64,000 bases of DNA, from NCBI GenBank assembly GCA_026990595.1, contig JALXCZ010000011.1:89312-153311 (forward strand), in the 5' to 3' direction. Positions 41,846 to 52,038 of the stretch are shown here, piece after piece (position 1 is the stretch's first letter; each line of letters starts with the position of its first letter). Made by a program: the position numbers and the translations under genes. Below the pieces are notes generated by a model. It did no database searches. It had not been told where the DNA came from and was given only the letters and a program-made list of their open reading frames with translations. Source of the stretch: Sulfurovum sp. (lineage in GTDB: Bacteria; Campylobacterota; Campylobacteria; Campylobacterales; Sulfurovaceae).

Positions 41846-42924
41846 TGATAAATGAAACATTTGTAGCTTCAGACCCTAAAAGTGCCTATGAACAGGCAGT
41901 GGAAAAATATGGTACGTCCGATCTTTCCATTGTCTCTGCAAAACAGGTGAAGTATGATGACGGAGCACTGCGTTGTGAAGTGATCATAGCCGTACCTCAA
42001 GCACTTTTTATGCAAAGATCATTTGGTGATGAGCCGATCGTGGGAGAGGAAGAAGTCCTGCTTTCAGAAGTAAGTGAACTCAAAGCCCAGCTTGAAGTGA
42101 TGAAAGAGGGAATGTATGAGGAGATACAAAAAGAAGACAGCGTGATCTCTGAAGTCAAAGCACTCTTCATGAAAAAAGGTATTTCCGCCCGGTGGCTTGA
42201 TGAAATGTTCCATACACTTATAGGTACGGAAGTTGTAGAAGAAAAATCACTTCTGGTCTCTTACCTGCTTGAAGAGATAGACGAGGCACTCAAAGTCAAA
42301 ACTGAAGACCTCTCTACACCCAAAGTAATGATGCTTGTAGGTCCTACAGGGGTAGGGAAAACGACAACTATTGCCAAACTTGCAGCACGTTATGCCTACT
42401 TGCTGGACAGACCTTACAAAGTAGCTCTGCTTAACCTTGACAGTTACAAAGTAGGTGCCATAGAACAGCTTGAACACTATGCAGACATTATGCAGATAGA
42501 GCATCTCTCCATCTCTTCGGTAGAAGGATTCAAAGAGAAGCTTGAAGTGTTGGCAGAGTATGATGTGGTACTTATAGATACTGCAGGAATGTCTCCGTAT
42601 GATACACAGAAGTTCATCCGTACCGTAGAATTCGTCAATACCGAGTCAGAAAGAAAAATAGAGGTTGACCTGGTGCTCTCCGCTACGGTTAAGTATGAAG
42701 ATATGGAAGATATTTACAAGAATTTCTCATTTCTTAATTTGGATTCTGTCATCATCAGCAAGTTTGATGAGACAAAACATTTTGGTACACTGCTGAATTT
42801 TATGTTACTCTATAAACTTCCTATGAGCTACTTCTCTGTAGGGCAGGAGGTACCTGACGATCTGGTTCCTGCGAGTAAAGAGTACCTTTTGGAGCGTTTT
42901 ATAGGAGATGTCAATGAAGGGTGA
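41845..42924 (+). CDS. flhF: FlhF-like SRP-family GTPase
   Basis: 359 residues from the ATG at 41845 (TAATG coupling with folK). The N-terminal segment (ASDPKSAYEQAVEKYG) is the typical FlhF start; the NG GTPase domain has GPTGVGKTTT near 166, DTAGMSPYD near 247 and ISKFDETK near 310. FlhF places and numbers polar flagella. It is shorter than typical FlhF (about 400-480) through a reduced linker. No other flagellar gene lies in the window. The usual partner FlhG is absent here, which is odd; see finding. Confidence 0.88.
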   Translation: MINETFVASDPKSAYEQAVEKYGTSDLSIVSAKQVKYDDGALRCEVIIAVPQALFMQRSFGDEPIVGEEEVLLSEVSELKAQLEVMKEGMYEEIQKEDSVISEVKALFMKKGISARWLDEMFHTLIGTEVVEEKSLLVSYLLEEIDEALKVKTEDLSTPKVMMLVGPTGVGKTTTIAKLAARYAYLLDRPYKVALLNLDSYKVGAIEQLEHYADIMQIEHLSISSVEGFKEKLEVLAEYDVVLIDTAGMSPYDTQKFIRTVEFVNTESERKIEVDLVLSATVKYEDMEDIYKNFSFLNLDSVIISKFDETKHFGTLLNFMLLYKLPMSYFSVGQEVPDDLVPASKEYLLERFIGDVNEG

Positions 42925-43402
42925 AACACAGGCAGTTCACTTAGCCAAAGTCATGCAAAAGCATAAGCTCTACCCTGAATATGAGCTGGCACTTCCTTTG
43001 GTCAAAGTAAAGAAGAGCAGTTTTAAAAAACTTACACAGGGTGATATACTTCTTTTAGGACTTGACGGACTGGAGTTGATACTTTTACTAGAAGAGTGTG
43101 TCTGTGCAAATGCAGAGATAAACGAGGCACAGAACAGTTTTAAAATAAAAATAACAAATATAGTAGAAAAGACGGATATATCGAATCATAGTAAAAAATA
43201 TGAAATTTTAAAATGTTCTTTCGGAATGCTTCAAAGCAGAAAGCTTGAAGTAGGGCATAAAATAGATATTGCCCAACTGAATTTGGAAGATGTTACGCTT
43301 TTTACAGAGGGTAGAAAACAAGCAGAGGGAAAGCTTGTAAAAGTGGATGATGAGATCGCTATACAAATTATAAAAGTGAATAAAAATGAAAAACAGAGGT
43401 AA
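42914..43402 (+). CDS. Uncharacterised protein with possible SpoA-like C-terminal domain
   Basis: 162 residues. The start at 42914 is 7 nt from AGGAG and overlaps flhF by 11 nt; 42908 is also possible. The C-terminal ~60 residues ([12 protein letters not shown]...[20 protein letters not shown]) have the pattern of SpoA domains of FliM/FliN-like switch proteins, and the first half ([16 protein letters not shown]) may be a second divergent copy. If so it would be a motility- or secretion-related partner of FlhF. This is a weak, pattern-based assignment. Confidence 0.6.
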   Translation: MKGETQAVHLAKVMQKHKLYPEYELALPLVKVKKSSFKKLTQGDILLLGLDGLELILLLEECVCANAEINEAQNSFKIKITNIVEKTDISNHSKKYEILKCSFGMLQSRKLEVGHKIDIAQLNLEDVTLFTEGRKQAEGKLVKVDDEIAIQIIKVNKNEKQR

Positions 43403-44411
43403 AGTCTTAGTAGGAATGAGTGGTGGTGTTGACTCTACGGTAACAGCTATCCTGCTTCAGAAAGAGGGATATGAGGTTGAAGGTGTCTATATGAAACTCC
43501 ATCATAAGCCCGGCTATCATGAAGAAAATTTTACAAAAGCACAAAGGGTAGGAGACTACTTGGGTATAAAAGTACATTTTCATGATCTTTCCAAATCATT
43601 TGACGAACAGGTCTACCGATATTTTGTAGAGAGTTACAAAGAGGGGCTTACCCCTAACCCCTGTGTCATCTGTAACCGTACCATCAAGTTTGGGAAGATG
43701 ATAGAATTTGCAGATTCTTTAGGGATTGAAAAAGTGGCTACAGGGCACTACCTTAACTGCGACGGTGAGTATATCTATGCAGCAGAGGATCCAAGCAAGG
43801 ATCAAAGTTATTTCCTGTGTGAAGTGCGTAAAGAGGTACTGCCCAGATTACTGTTCCCTTTGGGAAGCTGGATCAAAGAAGATGTCAAAGCATATGCTGC
43901 GAATATTGAAGTGCTTCAAGACTTTGCCACACAAAAAGAAAGCTCAGAGATCTGTTTTGTAGAGAACAGTTATGATGAAGTACTGGCACGTCATATGGAT
44001 ATAGATATTCCGGGAGAAACAATAGATATAGATGGCAATGTAGTAGGTACACATAAAGGCTATATGCACTACACCATAGGAAAACGCAGGGGATTCTTTG
44101 TCAACGGTGCGCATGATCCGCATTTTGTACTTGCCATTAAACCTGAGCAGAACCAGATTGTAGTCGGTACGAAAGAAAAACTCGAAGAGAATGCCTTTGA
44201 AGTCAAAGAGATCAACCTTTTTGATGACTTGCATGTGTTTAGATGTGATGTTAAAGTCCGTTACCGAACCCACGCGGTACCGTGTCATGTAGTCATAGAG
44301 GGTGAGAGAGCCAAAGTGACACTGGATGAACCTGTATTTGGACTGGCACATGGTCAGATCGCTGCTTTCTACGACAAAGACAGACTGCTTGGCGGTGGAG
44401 TGATCTGTTAA
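43386..44411 (+). CDS. mnmA: tRNA-specific 2-thiouridylase MnmA
   Basis: 341 residues. The PP-loop GMSGGVDST opens the protein. Catalytic Cys residues lie in [12 protein letters not shown] near 92 and SSEICFVEN near 190, and HYTIGKRRG lies further on. It installs 2-thiouridine at the wobble position of tRNA for Glu, Gln and Lys in the cytoplasm. It overlaps the preceding gene by 17 nt. Confidence 0.96.
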   Translation: MKNRGKVLVGMSGGVDSTVTAILLQKEGYEVEGVYMKLHHKPGYHEENFTKAQRVGDYLGIKVHFHDLSKSFDEQVYRYFVESYKEGLTPNPCVICNRTIKFGKMIEFADSLGIEKVATGHYLNCDGEYIYAAEDPSKDQSYFLCEVRKEVLPRLLFPLGSWIKEDVKAYAANIEVLQDFATQKESSEICFVENSYDEVLARHMDIDIPGETIDIDGNVVGTHKGYMHYTIGKRRGFFVNGAHDPHFVLAIKPEQNQIVVGTKEKLEENAFEVKEINLFDDLHVFRCDVKVRYRTHAVPCHVVIEGERAKVTLDEPVFGLAHGQIAAFYDKDRLLGGGVIC

Positions 44412-44510
44412 ATCATACTATCTCGTTTTGCCATGTGAATACTTATATATAACCTGTAAAAATAAAACATGATATAATATACTTATAAATTCTTTGAAAG
44501 GAGAATAAGT

Positions 44511-44924
44511 ATGAAAACAATACTCATGTTTATCTTGATAGTCGGTAATCTGTTGGCGATCACAGCAGAAGATGCAGCATGGCTGCTTGATGCACAGACT
44601 GATCTGAGCAAAGCATATGAAAAAGCAAAAGCCCAAAAGAAAAAATTAGTACTTTTGGTGGTAGTAAAAGATGGCTGTCACTGGTGTGAAATGATGGTGC
44701 ATGAGACACTGCGAGATCCACAGATACAAAAAAACCTTAAAGAGATGGTCACCGTGGTTGTTGATGTGAATGGCAAATTACCAAAGGCATTTCAAACCAA
44801 ATTGACACCCGGGATATTCTTTATTGATGTGAAGCGTAAAAAAAGTGTGTTGGAGAATTTCGGCTACATTAAAAAAGGCGGTTTCCTTATTGATATCGTT
44901 TCTGCAAGTGAGATGGTAGAATAA
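44511..44924 (+). CDS. Periplasmic thioredoxin-fold protein (CHWC)
   Basis: 137 residues with a signal peptide (about 1-18). The thioredoxin-like domain has GCHWCEMM near residue 62 and cis-Pro near LTPGIFF. It resembles the SoxW/thioredoxin_7 type thiol reductases. TATAAT at about 44473 and AAAGGAG before the ATG give a clear promoter and ribosome-binding site. Its likely role is periplasmic disulfide reduction, possibly cytochrome c maturation. Confidence 0.85.
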   Translation: MKTILMFILIVGNLLAITAEDAAWLLDAQTDLSKAYEKAKAQKKKLVLLVVVKDGCHWCEMMVHETLRDPQIQKNLKEMVTVVVDVNGKLPKAFQTKLTPGIFFIDVKRKKSVLENFGYIKKGGFLIDIVSASEMVE

Positions 44925-44943
44925 AAGAAGAAAGTTTTATTTG

Positions 44944-45462
44944 TCAGTTTTCTTTTTCTCTTCTCTCCCGTCGCTCTTTTTCACGCTGGTGTTTTTCACT
45001 TTTGACTGATTTTATCCATAGCCAGTTGAGTACAAAATAGATCAGTGTTGAGACGACGATAGAGTAAAAAGCTGTACCTACATACAAGGGAACAAAGATG
45101 TCACCCATGTGTGAGGTGAACCAGTCAAGTGTAAGTTCTATGTTGCTTATCCCTTCGCGACCTAAAATGAAATTGCCTGTAAGGTACTCCATGTAATACA
45201 TAGGCGGCATAGTAACGGGGTTGCTTAACCAGACCATTGAGATGGCAATGGGTACATTAAAGCGTATAAAAGGGGTGGTTGCCATGACAGCAAGCATCTG
45301 CATAGGCATAGGGATAAAGCCCCAAAAAAGTCCTATAAGTACCCCTCTGGTTATCATACGTCTGTTCACACTCAGATAGCCTTTTGGCAGATGATATTTT
45401 TCTAAAAAAGTATCTATTTTGCTTTTTTGGGATGATTTTTTTTTAAAAGCTTTGCGTATCAT
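44944..45462 (-). CDS. DUF2062 membrane protein
   Basis: 172 residues. It has the DUF2062 pattern: ARG-like start (RMITRGVLIGLFWGFIPMPMQML), an AISMVWLSNPVTMPPMYY motif, and three to four membrane helices with a basic C-terminal tail (KHQREKERRERREKEN). The family is widespread and uncharacterised; in some genomes it sits near glycosyltransferases. Convergent with the thioredoxin-fold gene. Confidence 0.85.
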   Translation of the reverse strand: MIRKAFKKKSSQKSKIDTFLEKYHLPKGYLSVNRRMITRGVLIGLFWGFIPMPMQMLAVMATTPFIRFNVPIAISMVWLSNPVTMPPMYYMEYLTGNFILGREGISNIELTLDWFTSHMGDIFVPLYVGTAFYSIVVSTLIYFVLNWLWIKSVKSEKHQREKERRERREKEN

Positions 45463-45580
45463 TTAAATCCATAGTATCATAAAATATTTGTCTTAGTGTA
45501 ATACCACGGAGCTTTAAATCCCCTTTTTATCAACATTTGTGTAGAATATGCGTAACAAAATATACGTAAAGGTACAACCA

Positions 45581-46519
45581 ATGAGCGGATATATGCTTTT
45601 TTCCGGAACTTCCAACCCTGAACTTGCGCAAGAGATAGCGACTTACCTTGAAATGCCACTCTCTCAAGCTACGATCAACCGTTTTTCAGATGGTGAGATC
45701 TCTGTACAGATCGCTGAGTCTGTACGTGGTAAAGATGTTTTTATCATCCAGCCTACCTCTGCACCTGCAAATGCGAACCTGATGGAACTGCTCATCATGA
45801 CAGATGCTTTGAAACGTTCTTCTGCCAAGTCAATTACGGCAGTCGTGCCTTACTACGGCTATGCCAGACAGGACAGAAAAGCAGCACCGAGAGTGCCTAT
45901 TACTGCCAAACTCGTTGCCAATCTTATGGAAACATCAGGGATCACACGTATGGTTACGGTTGACCTTCATGCTTCACAGATCCAGGGTTTCTTCGACATC
46001 CCTGTCGATAACCTTTATGGTGCTATTTTATTCATGGACTATATTAAAGCCAAGAATTTTAAAAACCCTGTGATCGCTTCTCCTGACATTGGCGGAGTGG
46101 CAAGAGCCAGATATTTTGCAAACAAACTGGGGCTTGATATGGTCATTGTCGATAAACGTCGTGAAAAGGCAAATGTAGCGGAAGTAATGAATGTTATTGG
46201 CGATGTGGAAGGGAAAGATATTATTCTTATTGATGATATGGTCGATACGGCAGGTACCATGGTCAAAGGTGCTGCAGCACTGAAAAAACTTGGAGCAAAT
46301 TCGGTCATGGCATGTTGTACACACCCGGTTCTTTCAGGTCCAGCCTATGAACGCATTGAAGAGGGTGAATTGGATGAATTAGTCGTAGCAAACACTATCC
46401 CTATGAAGAAGCAGTCCAAAAAGATCAAAATGCTCTCTACCGCCTCTATGCTTGGAGAAGTGATCCGAAGAGTCCATAACAATGAGAGTGTCAACTCACT
46501 CTTTGAAATGGGCAATTGA
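45581..46519 (+). CDS. prs: Ribose-phosphate pyrophosphokinase
   Basis: 312 residues from the ATG at 45581, which gives the normal start (MSGYMLFSGTSNPELA); an upstream ATG at 45548 lacks a ribosome-binding site. Signatures are RFSDGEISVQI, YYGYARQDRK near 97, HASQIQGFF near 130 and the PRPP-binding loop DDMVDTAGTM near 220. It makes PRPP for nucleotide, His and Trp synthesis. Confidence 0.97.
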   Translation: MSGYMLFSGTSNPELAQEIATYLEMPLSQATINRFSDGEISVQIAESVRGKDVFIIQPTSAPANANLMELLIMTDALKRSSAKSITAVVPYYGYARQDRKAAPRVPITAKLVANLMETSGITRMVTVDLHASQIQGFFDIPVDNLYGAILFMDYIKAKNFKNPVIASPDIGGVARARYFANKLGLDMVIVDKRREKANVAEVMNVIGDVEGKDIILIDDMVDTAGTMVKGAAALKKLGANSVMACCTHPVLSGPAYERIEEGELDELVVANTIPMKKQSKKIKMLSTASMLGEVIRRVHNNESVNSLFEMGN

Positions 46520-46597
46520 TCCTGACAGATCAGAATTAAAATGACAGTAACACAGCAGTCTATTATGCTTATACAGTTGTCAAAAAGAGGATAAATC

Positions 46598-48409
46598 TTG
46601 GTTAAAACAGTACCACAGAAAAATATACGTAACTTCTCCATCATCGCACACATTGACCATGGAAAGTCTACGCTCGCAGATCGTATCATACAGGAGTGTG
46701 GGGCGGTGAGTGACCGACAGATGTCTGCCCAGGTGATGGACACGATGGACATTGAGAGGGAACGTGGTATTACCATTAAAGCCCAGTCTGTACGTTTGGA
46801 CTATGTTAAAGACGGTGAACATTACATCCTTAACCTTATAGACACTCCGGGTCACGTGGATTTCTCTTATGAAGTGAGCCGCTCACTGGCTTCGTGCGAA
46901 GGTGCACTGCTCATTGTTGATGCGGCACAGGGCGTAGAAGCTCAGACCATTGCCAATGTCTATATTGCCATTGAGAATGATCTTGAATTGCTTCCTGTCG
47001 TGAACAAAATAGACTTGCCTGCTGCCGATCCTGACCGTGTTCTAACCGAGCTTGAAGAAGCCATCGGCATCGATGCAACAGAGCACAATCTTGTCTCTGC
47101 CAAAACTGGTGTTGGGGTAGCAGAACTTATTGATGCCATCATTGAGCGTGTGCCTGCACCGCAAGGGGATGAAAATGCTCCGGCTAAAGCCCTTATTTAT
47201 GATAGTTGGTTTGACAACTATTTAGGTGCTTTGGCTCTGGTACGTGTCTTTGAAGGAAGCATCAAAAAGCGACAGACCATCAAGATCATGGGAACCAAAG
47301 AGGAGCATCAGGTATTGGATCTAATGTACCCAAATCCCATTGCACCCATCAAAACCGATGAGATACGTACAGGTGAAGTGGGCATTGTCGTCACCGGACT
47401 AAAAACGGTTGAGGGCTTGCAGGTGGGGGACACGATCACCGATGCCAAAAACCCTACAGCAGAGATCATCGGCGGATTTGAGCCTGCCAAACCGTTTGTC
47501 TTTGCGGGTATCTACCCCATAGAGACAGACCGTTTTGAAGATTTGCGTGATGCACTGAACAGACTCAAACTCAATGACTCCTCACTCAGCTTTGAACCGG
47601 AGAGTTCTATGGCGCTGGGTTCGGGGTTCAGGACAGGTTTCCTTGGGATGCTGCATATGGAGGTCATCAAAGAGCGTTTGGAACGTGAGTTTAACTTGGA
47701 GCTCATCGCTACTGCACCTACGGTTGTCTACAGGGTAGAGCAGACCAATGGGGAAGAGATAGAGATACAAAACCCTTCTGAACTGCCTGAACCGCAAAAG
47801 ATCGCCAAGATCTTTGAACCTTATGTGAAAGCGACTATTTTAACACCTCAAGAGTACTTGGGGAACCTCATTAAACTGCTCAATGACCGCCGTGGTATTC
47901 AGATCAAGATGGATTACCTGAACGAAACACGTGTCCTTTTGGAATATGATATTCCCATGAATGAGATAGTCATGGACTTTTACGACAAATTGAAGTCTAC
48001 CACCAAAGGATATGCAAGTTTTGACTATGAGCCTATAGGGTTTAGAGAGGGTGATCTGGTCAAACTTGACATTCGTGTGGCGGGTGATATCGTCGATTCA
48101 CTCTCTATTATCGTACCACGTGACAAAGCACGTTCACGCGGGCTTGCTTTTGTAGCACAGCTTAAAGAGCTCATCCCAAGACAGCTGTTTGAAGTTGCCA
48201 TTCAGGCGAGTATCGGCAATGATATCATTGCCCGTACCAACGTGAAGTCCATGGGCAAGAACGTAACTGCAAAGTGTTACGGTGGAGACATTACCCGGAA
48301 AAGAAAGCTTTTAGAGAAGCAAAAAGCGGGTAAAAAACGTATGAAGTCCATCGGTAAGGTGCAAGTACCGCAAGAGGCATTCATGGCTGTCTTGAAGTTG
48401 GACAGTTAG
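46598..48409 (+). CDS. lepA: Elongation factor 4 (LepA)
   Basis: 603 residues, TTG start six bases after AGAGGA. G motifs: AHIDHGKST (G1), RERGITIKA (G2), DTPGHVD (G3), NKID (G4) and SAKTG (G5). The C-terminus has the LepA-specific [18 protein letters not shown]. It back-translocates or remodels stalled ribosomes under stress. The next gene starts one base after its stop. Confidence 0.97.
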   Translation: MVKTVPQKNIRNFSIIAHIDHGKSTLADRIIQECGAVSDRQMSAQVMDTMDIERERGITIKAQSVRLDYVKDGEHYILNLIDTPGHVDFSYEVSRSLASCEGALLIVDAAQGVEAQTIANVYIAIENDLELLPVVNKIDLPAADPDRVLTELEEAIGIDATEHNLVSAKTGVGVAELIDAIIERVPAPQGDENAPAKALIYDSWFDNYLGALALVRVFEGSIKKRQTIKIMGTKEEHQVLDLMYPNPIAPIKTDEIRTGEVGIVVTGLKTVEGLQVGDTITDAKNPTAEIIGGFEPAKPFVFAGIYPIETDRFEDLRDALNRLKLNDSSLSFEPESSMALGSGFRTGFLGMLHMEVIKERLEREFNLELIATAPTVVYRVEQTNGEEIEIQNPSELPEPQKIAKIFEPYVKATILTPQEYLGNLIKLLNDRRGIQIKMDYLNETRVLLEYDIPMNEIVMDFYDKLKSTTKGYASFDYEPIGFREGDLVKLDIRVAGDIVDSLSIIVPRDKARSRGLAFVAQLKELIPRQLFEVAIQASIGNDIIARTNVKSMGKNVTAKCYGGDITRKRKLLEKQKAGKKRMKSIGKVQVPQEAFMAVLKLDS

Positions 48410-48410
48410 T

Positions 48411-48872
48411 ATGTTTGATGTAGTTACAGAGTGGGCATTCCATATTCACCTCATTATGGCGATCTCCTGGATAGGCGGGTCGGTCTTTATGTTTATTCTC
48501 GGTGTCTCTTTGAGAGACAAAAAGGCACAACAGGAGGTTTACCCTCATGTTGGACCGATCTTTGGCTGGTTTGAAGTAGTTGCCCTTATTTCACTGCTTT
48601 CCAGCGGAGCTGTTCTTGGTATGAAGTACAGTCTTTTCCCTCTGCTTTTCAACGACAACGGAACCCCTATCTCCCATGCGCTTAATATGAAGCTGACGCT
48701 TGTCATCATCTTGACCATTGCTACAGTTGTACATTTTATCATTGCCTACCGAACCAATGGCAAACAGCGTACACGTACAGAACAAATCCTCTCCAGAGGT
48801 TCCTCTATGCTGATATTGCTCTTAAATCTTTTTGTAATGCATTATGCAATCGTTCTGAGGAATATACTTTAG
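48411..48872 (+). CDS. CopD-like/DUF2269-type membrane protein
   Basis: 153 residues with four hydrophobic helices. HIHLIMAISWIGGSVFM near the start and ALNMKLTLVI and HFIIAYR later place His residues within the membrane, as in CopD-like and related cytochrome b-like families. No signal for copper specificity is visible. Directly follows lepA and is probably co-transcribed. Confidence 0.7.
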   Translation: MFDVVTEWAFHIHLIMAISWIGGSVFMFILGVSLRDKKAQQEVYPHVGPIFGWFEVVALISLLSSGAVLGMKYSLFPLLFNDNGTPISHALNMKLTLVIILTIATVVHFIIAYRTNGKQRTRTEQILSRGSSMLILLLNLFVMHYAIVLRNIL

Positions 48873-48951
48873 AAGTGCCCTTTAACGACTGCCCACTAAA
48901 CCTTTAAGATACTTCTGCTATAACCTACCAAAACCAATAAGGAATTAAAAT

Positions 48952-49332
48952 ATGTCTGCAAACACGATCACCAGAGAGAACATAGAAACCATGGTTATGA
49001 ACTTTTATACAAGGGTCATGAAAGATGACATTGTAGGACCTTTTTTCGTCGCCAAGTTGGGTGATGATATGAACAACGAGCACTGGAGACCGCACTTGAA
49101 GCTGCTCATAGACTTTTGGGCTTCTATCGCTCTGGGAGACACCTCCTACAGGGGGAATCCTTTTGCTCCGCATATGTATTTGGGGGAGTTGAAGCGTGAG
49201 ACCTTTGCACAGTGGCTCACACTCTTTTATGCCACACTTGATGAAGTCTATGCACCACAGATAGCTGAGCAGTTCAAAGAACGAAGCAGTATCATTGCCG
49301 GGAACTTCATGCGTAACCTGGGGATAGCATAA
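48952..49332 (+). CDS. Group III truncated hemoglobin
   Basis: 126 residues. NFYTRVMKDDIVGPFF at the N-terminus, HWRPHLKLLIDFW in the middle and NPFAPHMYLGELK (proximal heme His) fit group III (P-type) truncated hemoglobins, the type found in Campylobacter (Ctb). It binds O2 or NO and may buffer oxygen or relieve nitrosative stress. AAGGA precedes the ATG. Such genes are often mislabelled in databases. Confidence 0.85.
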   Translation: MSANTITRENIETMVMNFYTRVMKDDIVGPFFVAKLGDDMNNEHWRPHLKLLIDFWASIALGDTSYRGNPFAPHMYLGELKRETFAQWLTLFYATLDEVYAPQIAEQFKERSSIIAGNFMRNLGIA

Positions 49333-49361
49333 ACCCGAATAAACTTTGATATAATCAACCC

Positions 49362-50612
49362 ATGACACACCTGGAAAAGATAGAAAAAGCCAAAGCCAGA
49401 CTGATGTTGGAACATCCCTATTTTGGAACGGTCGCGGCTGCGTTGAAGTTGCATCCGAGTGACAATATAGAGTCATTTCTCTCTGACGGTGTGCACCTGC
49501 AGTACAACGATGCCTACTTTGACAATGCTTCTGTGGAAGAGGTGGAGTTTGCCCTTGCAAACGGAGCGATGCATACGGTTTTGAAACATCAGAGACGTAT
49601 AGGAGAGCGGTACGAGTGGCTTTGGCAGTTGGCAACGGATTACACCATCAATGCCATGCTGCTAAAGAACGGATTTGGGCTGCCTGACCGTGCCAACTTT
49701 CAGCAGCGTTTTGAAGGGATGTATGCCGAAGAGGTGTATGAGATATTACGTTCTGACATTATAAATGAAGAGCTAAGCAGTGATGAATCACTCCAAGAGC
49801 AGGCGCATGATGAACAGGGAAAGTCAAATAATGACAGAGTCTCACAAGAAGGAGTGGAAGCACCCAGAGACTGGAATGAAAAAGGTGACAGACCAAGACA
49901 GGGTGCCAAAAGTGATGGTTCAAACTCTGAAAATGCCAACAGAAATGAACTGCAGCATGCCAAAGAGGAAGAACCTTTGGAAGAGATACATGCATTACAG
50001 GAAGAGCTTAAAGAGCATTTTGAACAGATATTCCAAAAGCTTAACCGGCAAGGTACATTGCCTAAAGACCTGAATTTCGTTGTACCTGAATATTTTTCCC
50101 ACAAAGTAGACTGGCGTGAGCTTTTGTACGGGTATATCGCTTCGTATGCCAAAAGTACCTACTCCTTCATACCTCCGAATATGAAGTACCTCTATCGCGG
50201 TATATACCTGCCGTCACTGAACTCCGATCTTTTGCGTATCGTCATTGCGGTAGATACTTCAGGTTCGGTGGATGAAACACTTTTGGGTACTTTCTTGGGA
50301 GAGGTAGGCTCCATTATGCAGCGTTATCCCAATTATGAAATAGACCTTATTATGGCTGATGCCAAGGTACAGTCGCATAAAGTTTTTTTACCCGGCGAGT
50401 CATTGGAGTATGATGTAAGCGGAAGAGGAGGAACGGACTTTAGCGCTGTTTTTGCCTACATAGACCAACAGATAAACTATCCGACACTTCTGCTTTACTT
50501 TACCGACGGCATGGGTACCTTCCCTGAATTTGAGCCAAGCTATGATGTGATGTGGGTCATACCTGAAGCTAAAGAAGTACCGTTTGGTGAAGTGATGGTC
50601 TTAAATGAATAA
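49362..50612 (+). CDS. DUF2201/VWA-domain metallopeptidase-like protein
   Basis: 416 residues. The N-terminal half resembles the DUF2201 putative metallopeptidase domain: AMHTVLKHQRRIG in place of an HExxH, and ATDYTINAML. A charged low-complexity linker (about 145-215) follows. The C-terminal half is a VWA-like domain with a MIDAS-type AVDTSGSVD near 306, GGTDFSAVF and FTDGMG. This family usually pairs with a MoxR AAA+ ATPase, which is not adjacent here. Its last codons lie inside the first unit of the tandem repeat at 50596-50845. Confidence 0.82.
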   Translation: MTHLEKIEKAKARLMLEHPYFGTVAAALKLHPSDNIESFLSDGVHLQYNDAYFDNASVEEVEFALANGAMHTVLKHQRRIGERYEWLWQLATDYTINAMLLKNGFGLPDRANFQQRFEGMYAEEVYEILRSDIINEELSSDESLQEQAHDEQGKSNNDRVSQEGVEAPRDWNEKGDRPRQGAKSDGSNSENANRNELQHAKEEEPLEEIHALQEELKEHFEQIFQKLNRQGTLPKDLNFVVPEYFSHKVDWRELLYGYIASYAKSTYSFIPPNMKYLYRGIYLPSLNSDLLRIVIAVDTSGSVDETLLGTFLGEVGSIMQRYPNYEIDLIMADAKVQSHKVFLPGESLEYDVSGRGGTDFSAVFAYIDQQINYPTLLLYFTDGMGTFPEFEPSYDVMWVIPEAKEVPFGEVMVLNE

Positions 50613-50845
50613 TGCGATCAATCGCATGAGCACTCTGCTGAAGAGAACTCAGTGTTAGCGTAGTATGCAGGGCTTTGCTCCGTATGCGTCCTAAACAAAT
50701 GGTACCATTTGGGGACATGTTGGTCTTAAATGAATAATGCGATCAGTCGCATGAGCACTCTGCTGAAGAGAACTCAGTGTTAGCGTAGTATGCAGGGCTT
50801 TGCTCTGCATGCGTCCTAAACAAATAGTACCTTTGGGGACGTTTT
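50596..50845. repeat. Tandem duplication, two 125-bp units
   Basis: Units 50596-50720 and 50721-50845 are nearly identical and start at TGGTCTTAAATGAATAATGC. The first unit includes the end of the VWA gene, the second repeats it out of context, and a third start (TGGTTTTAGG at 50846) is partial. Each unit holds a hairpin GTATGCAGGGC-TTT-GCTCTGCATGC (unit 2; mismatched in unit 1). The 315-nt gap to the MotA-like gene otherwise holds only its promoter region. Confidence 0.85.
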
Positions 50846-50927
50846 GGTTTTAGGAAATTAATTGTTGGTTTATACACTTTTGCTATAATCTATACAATCG
50901 CAAAAATATACCTATGAGGATGCTTCT

Positions 50928-52034
50928 ATGTTACAACTCGATAACCAAAGCTCAAAATCATGTTTTTCACACTCCTTTGTCATTGTACTGCTTCCTTTAC
51001 TTTTTCTCGTAGGACTTGTGCTTGGATATTTGGGGCTGCTCCCTCTGAAAGTTGAGTTGCATACACTGCTGATCATTGCATTCATCTTTGTTGTATTTCT
51101 TTTCTTTGTAAGACACAATGCCAACTACGCAGCCTGTCATATGAGAGGTTCCTTTGCAGCTATGGAAGCAAGTCTGCAGAGTGAACTCAGAGACAATGCA
51201 CTGACTATCATGGGCAGGACAAAGTCTACACTGCATGTCAAAGATTTTATGGCTGAGTATTACAAAGATATACGCAATGATAATTTTGCCCGTGTAGCAC
51301 CTTCTGTATTCCCTATGCTCGGTATTTTGGGAACATTCATTGCTATTGCCATTTCTATGCCTGACTTTACAGCCAAGGACCTTGGTGCACTCGATCAGGA
51401 GATATCGGTACTGCTTGCAGGTGTAGGAACGGCATTCTATGCTTCGATCTACGGGATCATGCTCTCTCTGATCTGGACCTATTTTGAAAAAAGAGGAAGC
51501 ACAAAGGTAGACAAGAATCTCTACGATCTGGAGAAACTTTATGAATCACGTGTATGGAAGAAGTCCGAACTCATCAAACATGAGCATATGCAGAGTGAAC
51601 TTAAAGATCAGGAGATCGTCCAGACACTAAAAGAGACGTTCAATATGGATTTTATACGTGAACTCAATGAGCAGTACCTCAAAAACTTTACAGCGATCAT
51701 GAATGAGACAAGTAAAAGCTTTACAGTACTCACAAAGCAGATGCAGGATGCTTCCCATGAGTTAAGGGTAACCTTGGACAAGATACATGACAGACAGGAG
51801 AGTATCAATGCTGTCTCTACCATAAAAGAGAACATAGAAGGGTTCAATGCCAATGCCAAAAGCTTACAGAGATCCATGGAACGCTTTGATGGAACAGTCG
51901 ATCATACCTTTGACAAGATAGACTCTGAAGTAGGACAGATCGTAGAGAAGCTGGGTTCTTTTTCACGTATCATTGCCGAGCAGAACCAGATGATACTCAG
52001 CAATCTGGCAACACTCAAAGAGGATAAGAAGTAA
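50928..52034 (+). CDS. MotA/TolQ/ExbB-type proton channel protein with coiled-coil tail
   Basis: 368 residues. Membrane helices lie at about 17-37, 43-62, 126-146 (FPMLGILGTFIAIAIS) and 163-185 (LLAGVGTAFYASIYGIML); the last two match the MotA/TolQ channel helices. A cytoplasmic coiled-coil tail (about 200-365) follows. It overlaps nothing and is followed after 4 nt by a MotB/OmpA-like gene. Together they form a proton-driven stator-like complex. The tail is much shorter than in Zorya ZorA. No flagellar context. Function unknown. Confidence 0.85.
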   Translation: MLQLDNQSSKSCFSHSFVIVLLPLLFLVGLVLGYLGLLPLKVELHTLLIIAFIFVVFLFFVRHNANYAACHMRGSFAAMEASLQSELRDNALTIMGRTKSTLHVKDFMAEYYKDIRNDNFARVAPSVFPMLGILGTFIAIAISMPDFTAKDLGALDQEISVLLAGVGTAFYASIYGIMLSLIWTYFEKRGSTKVDKNLYDLEKLYESRVWKKSELIKHEHMQSELKDQEIVQTLKETFNMDFIRELNEQYLKNFTAIMNETSKSFTVLTKQMQDASHELRVTLDKIHDRQESINAVSTIKENIEGFNANAKSLQRSMERFDGTVDHTFDKIDSEVGQIVEKLGSFSRIIAEQNQMILSNLATLKEDKK

Positions 52035-52038
52035 CCCT

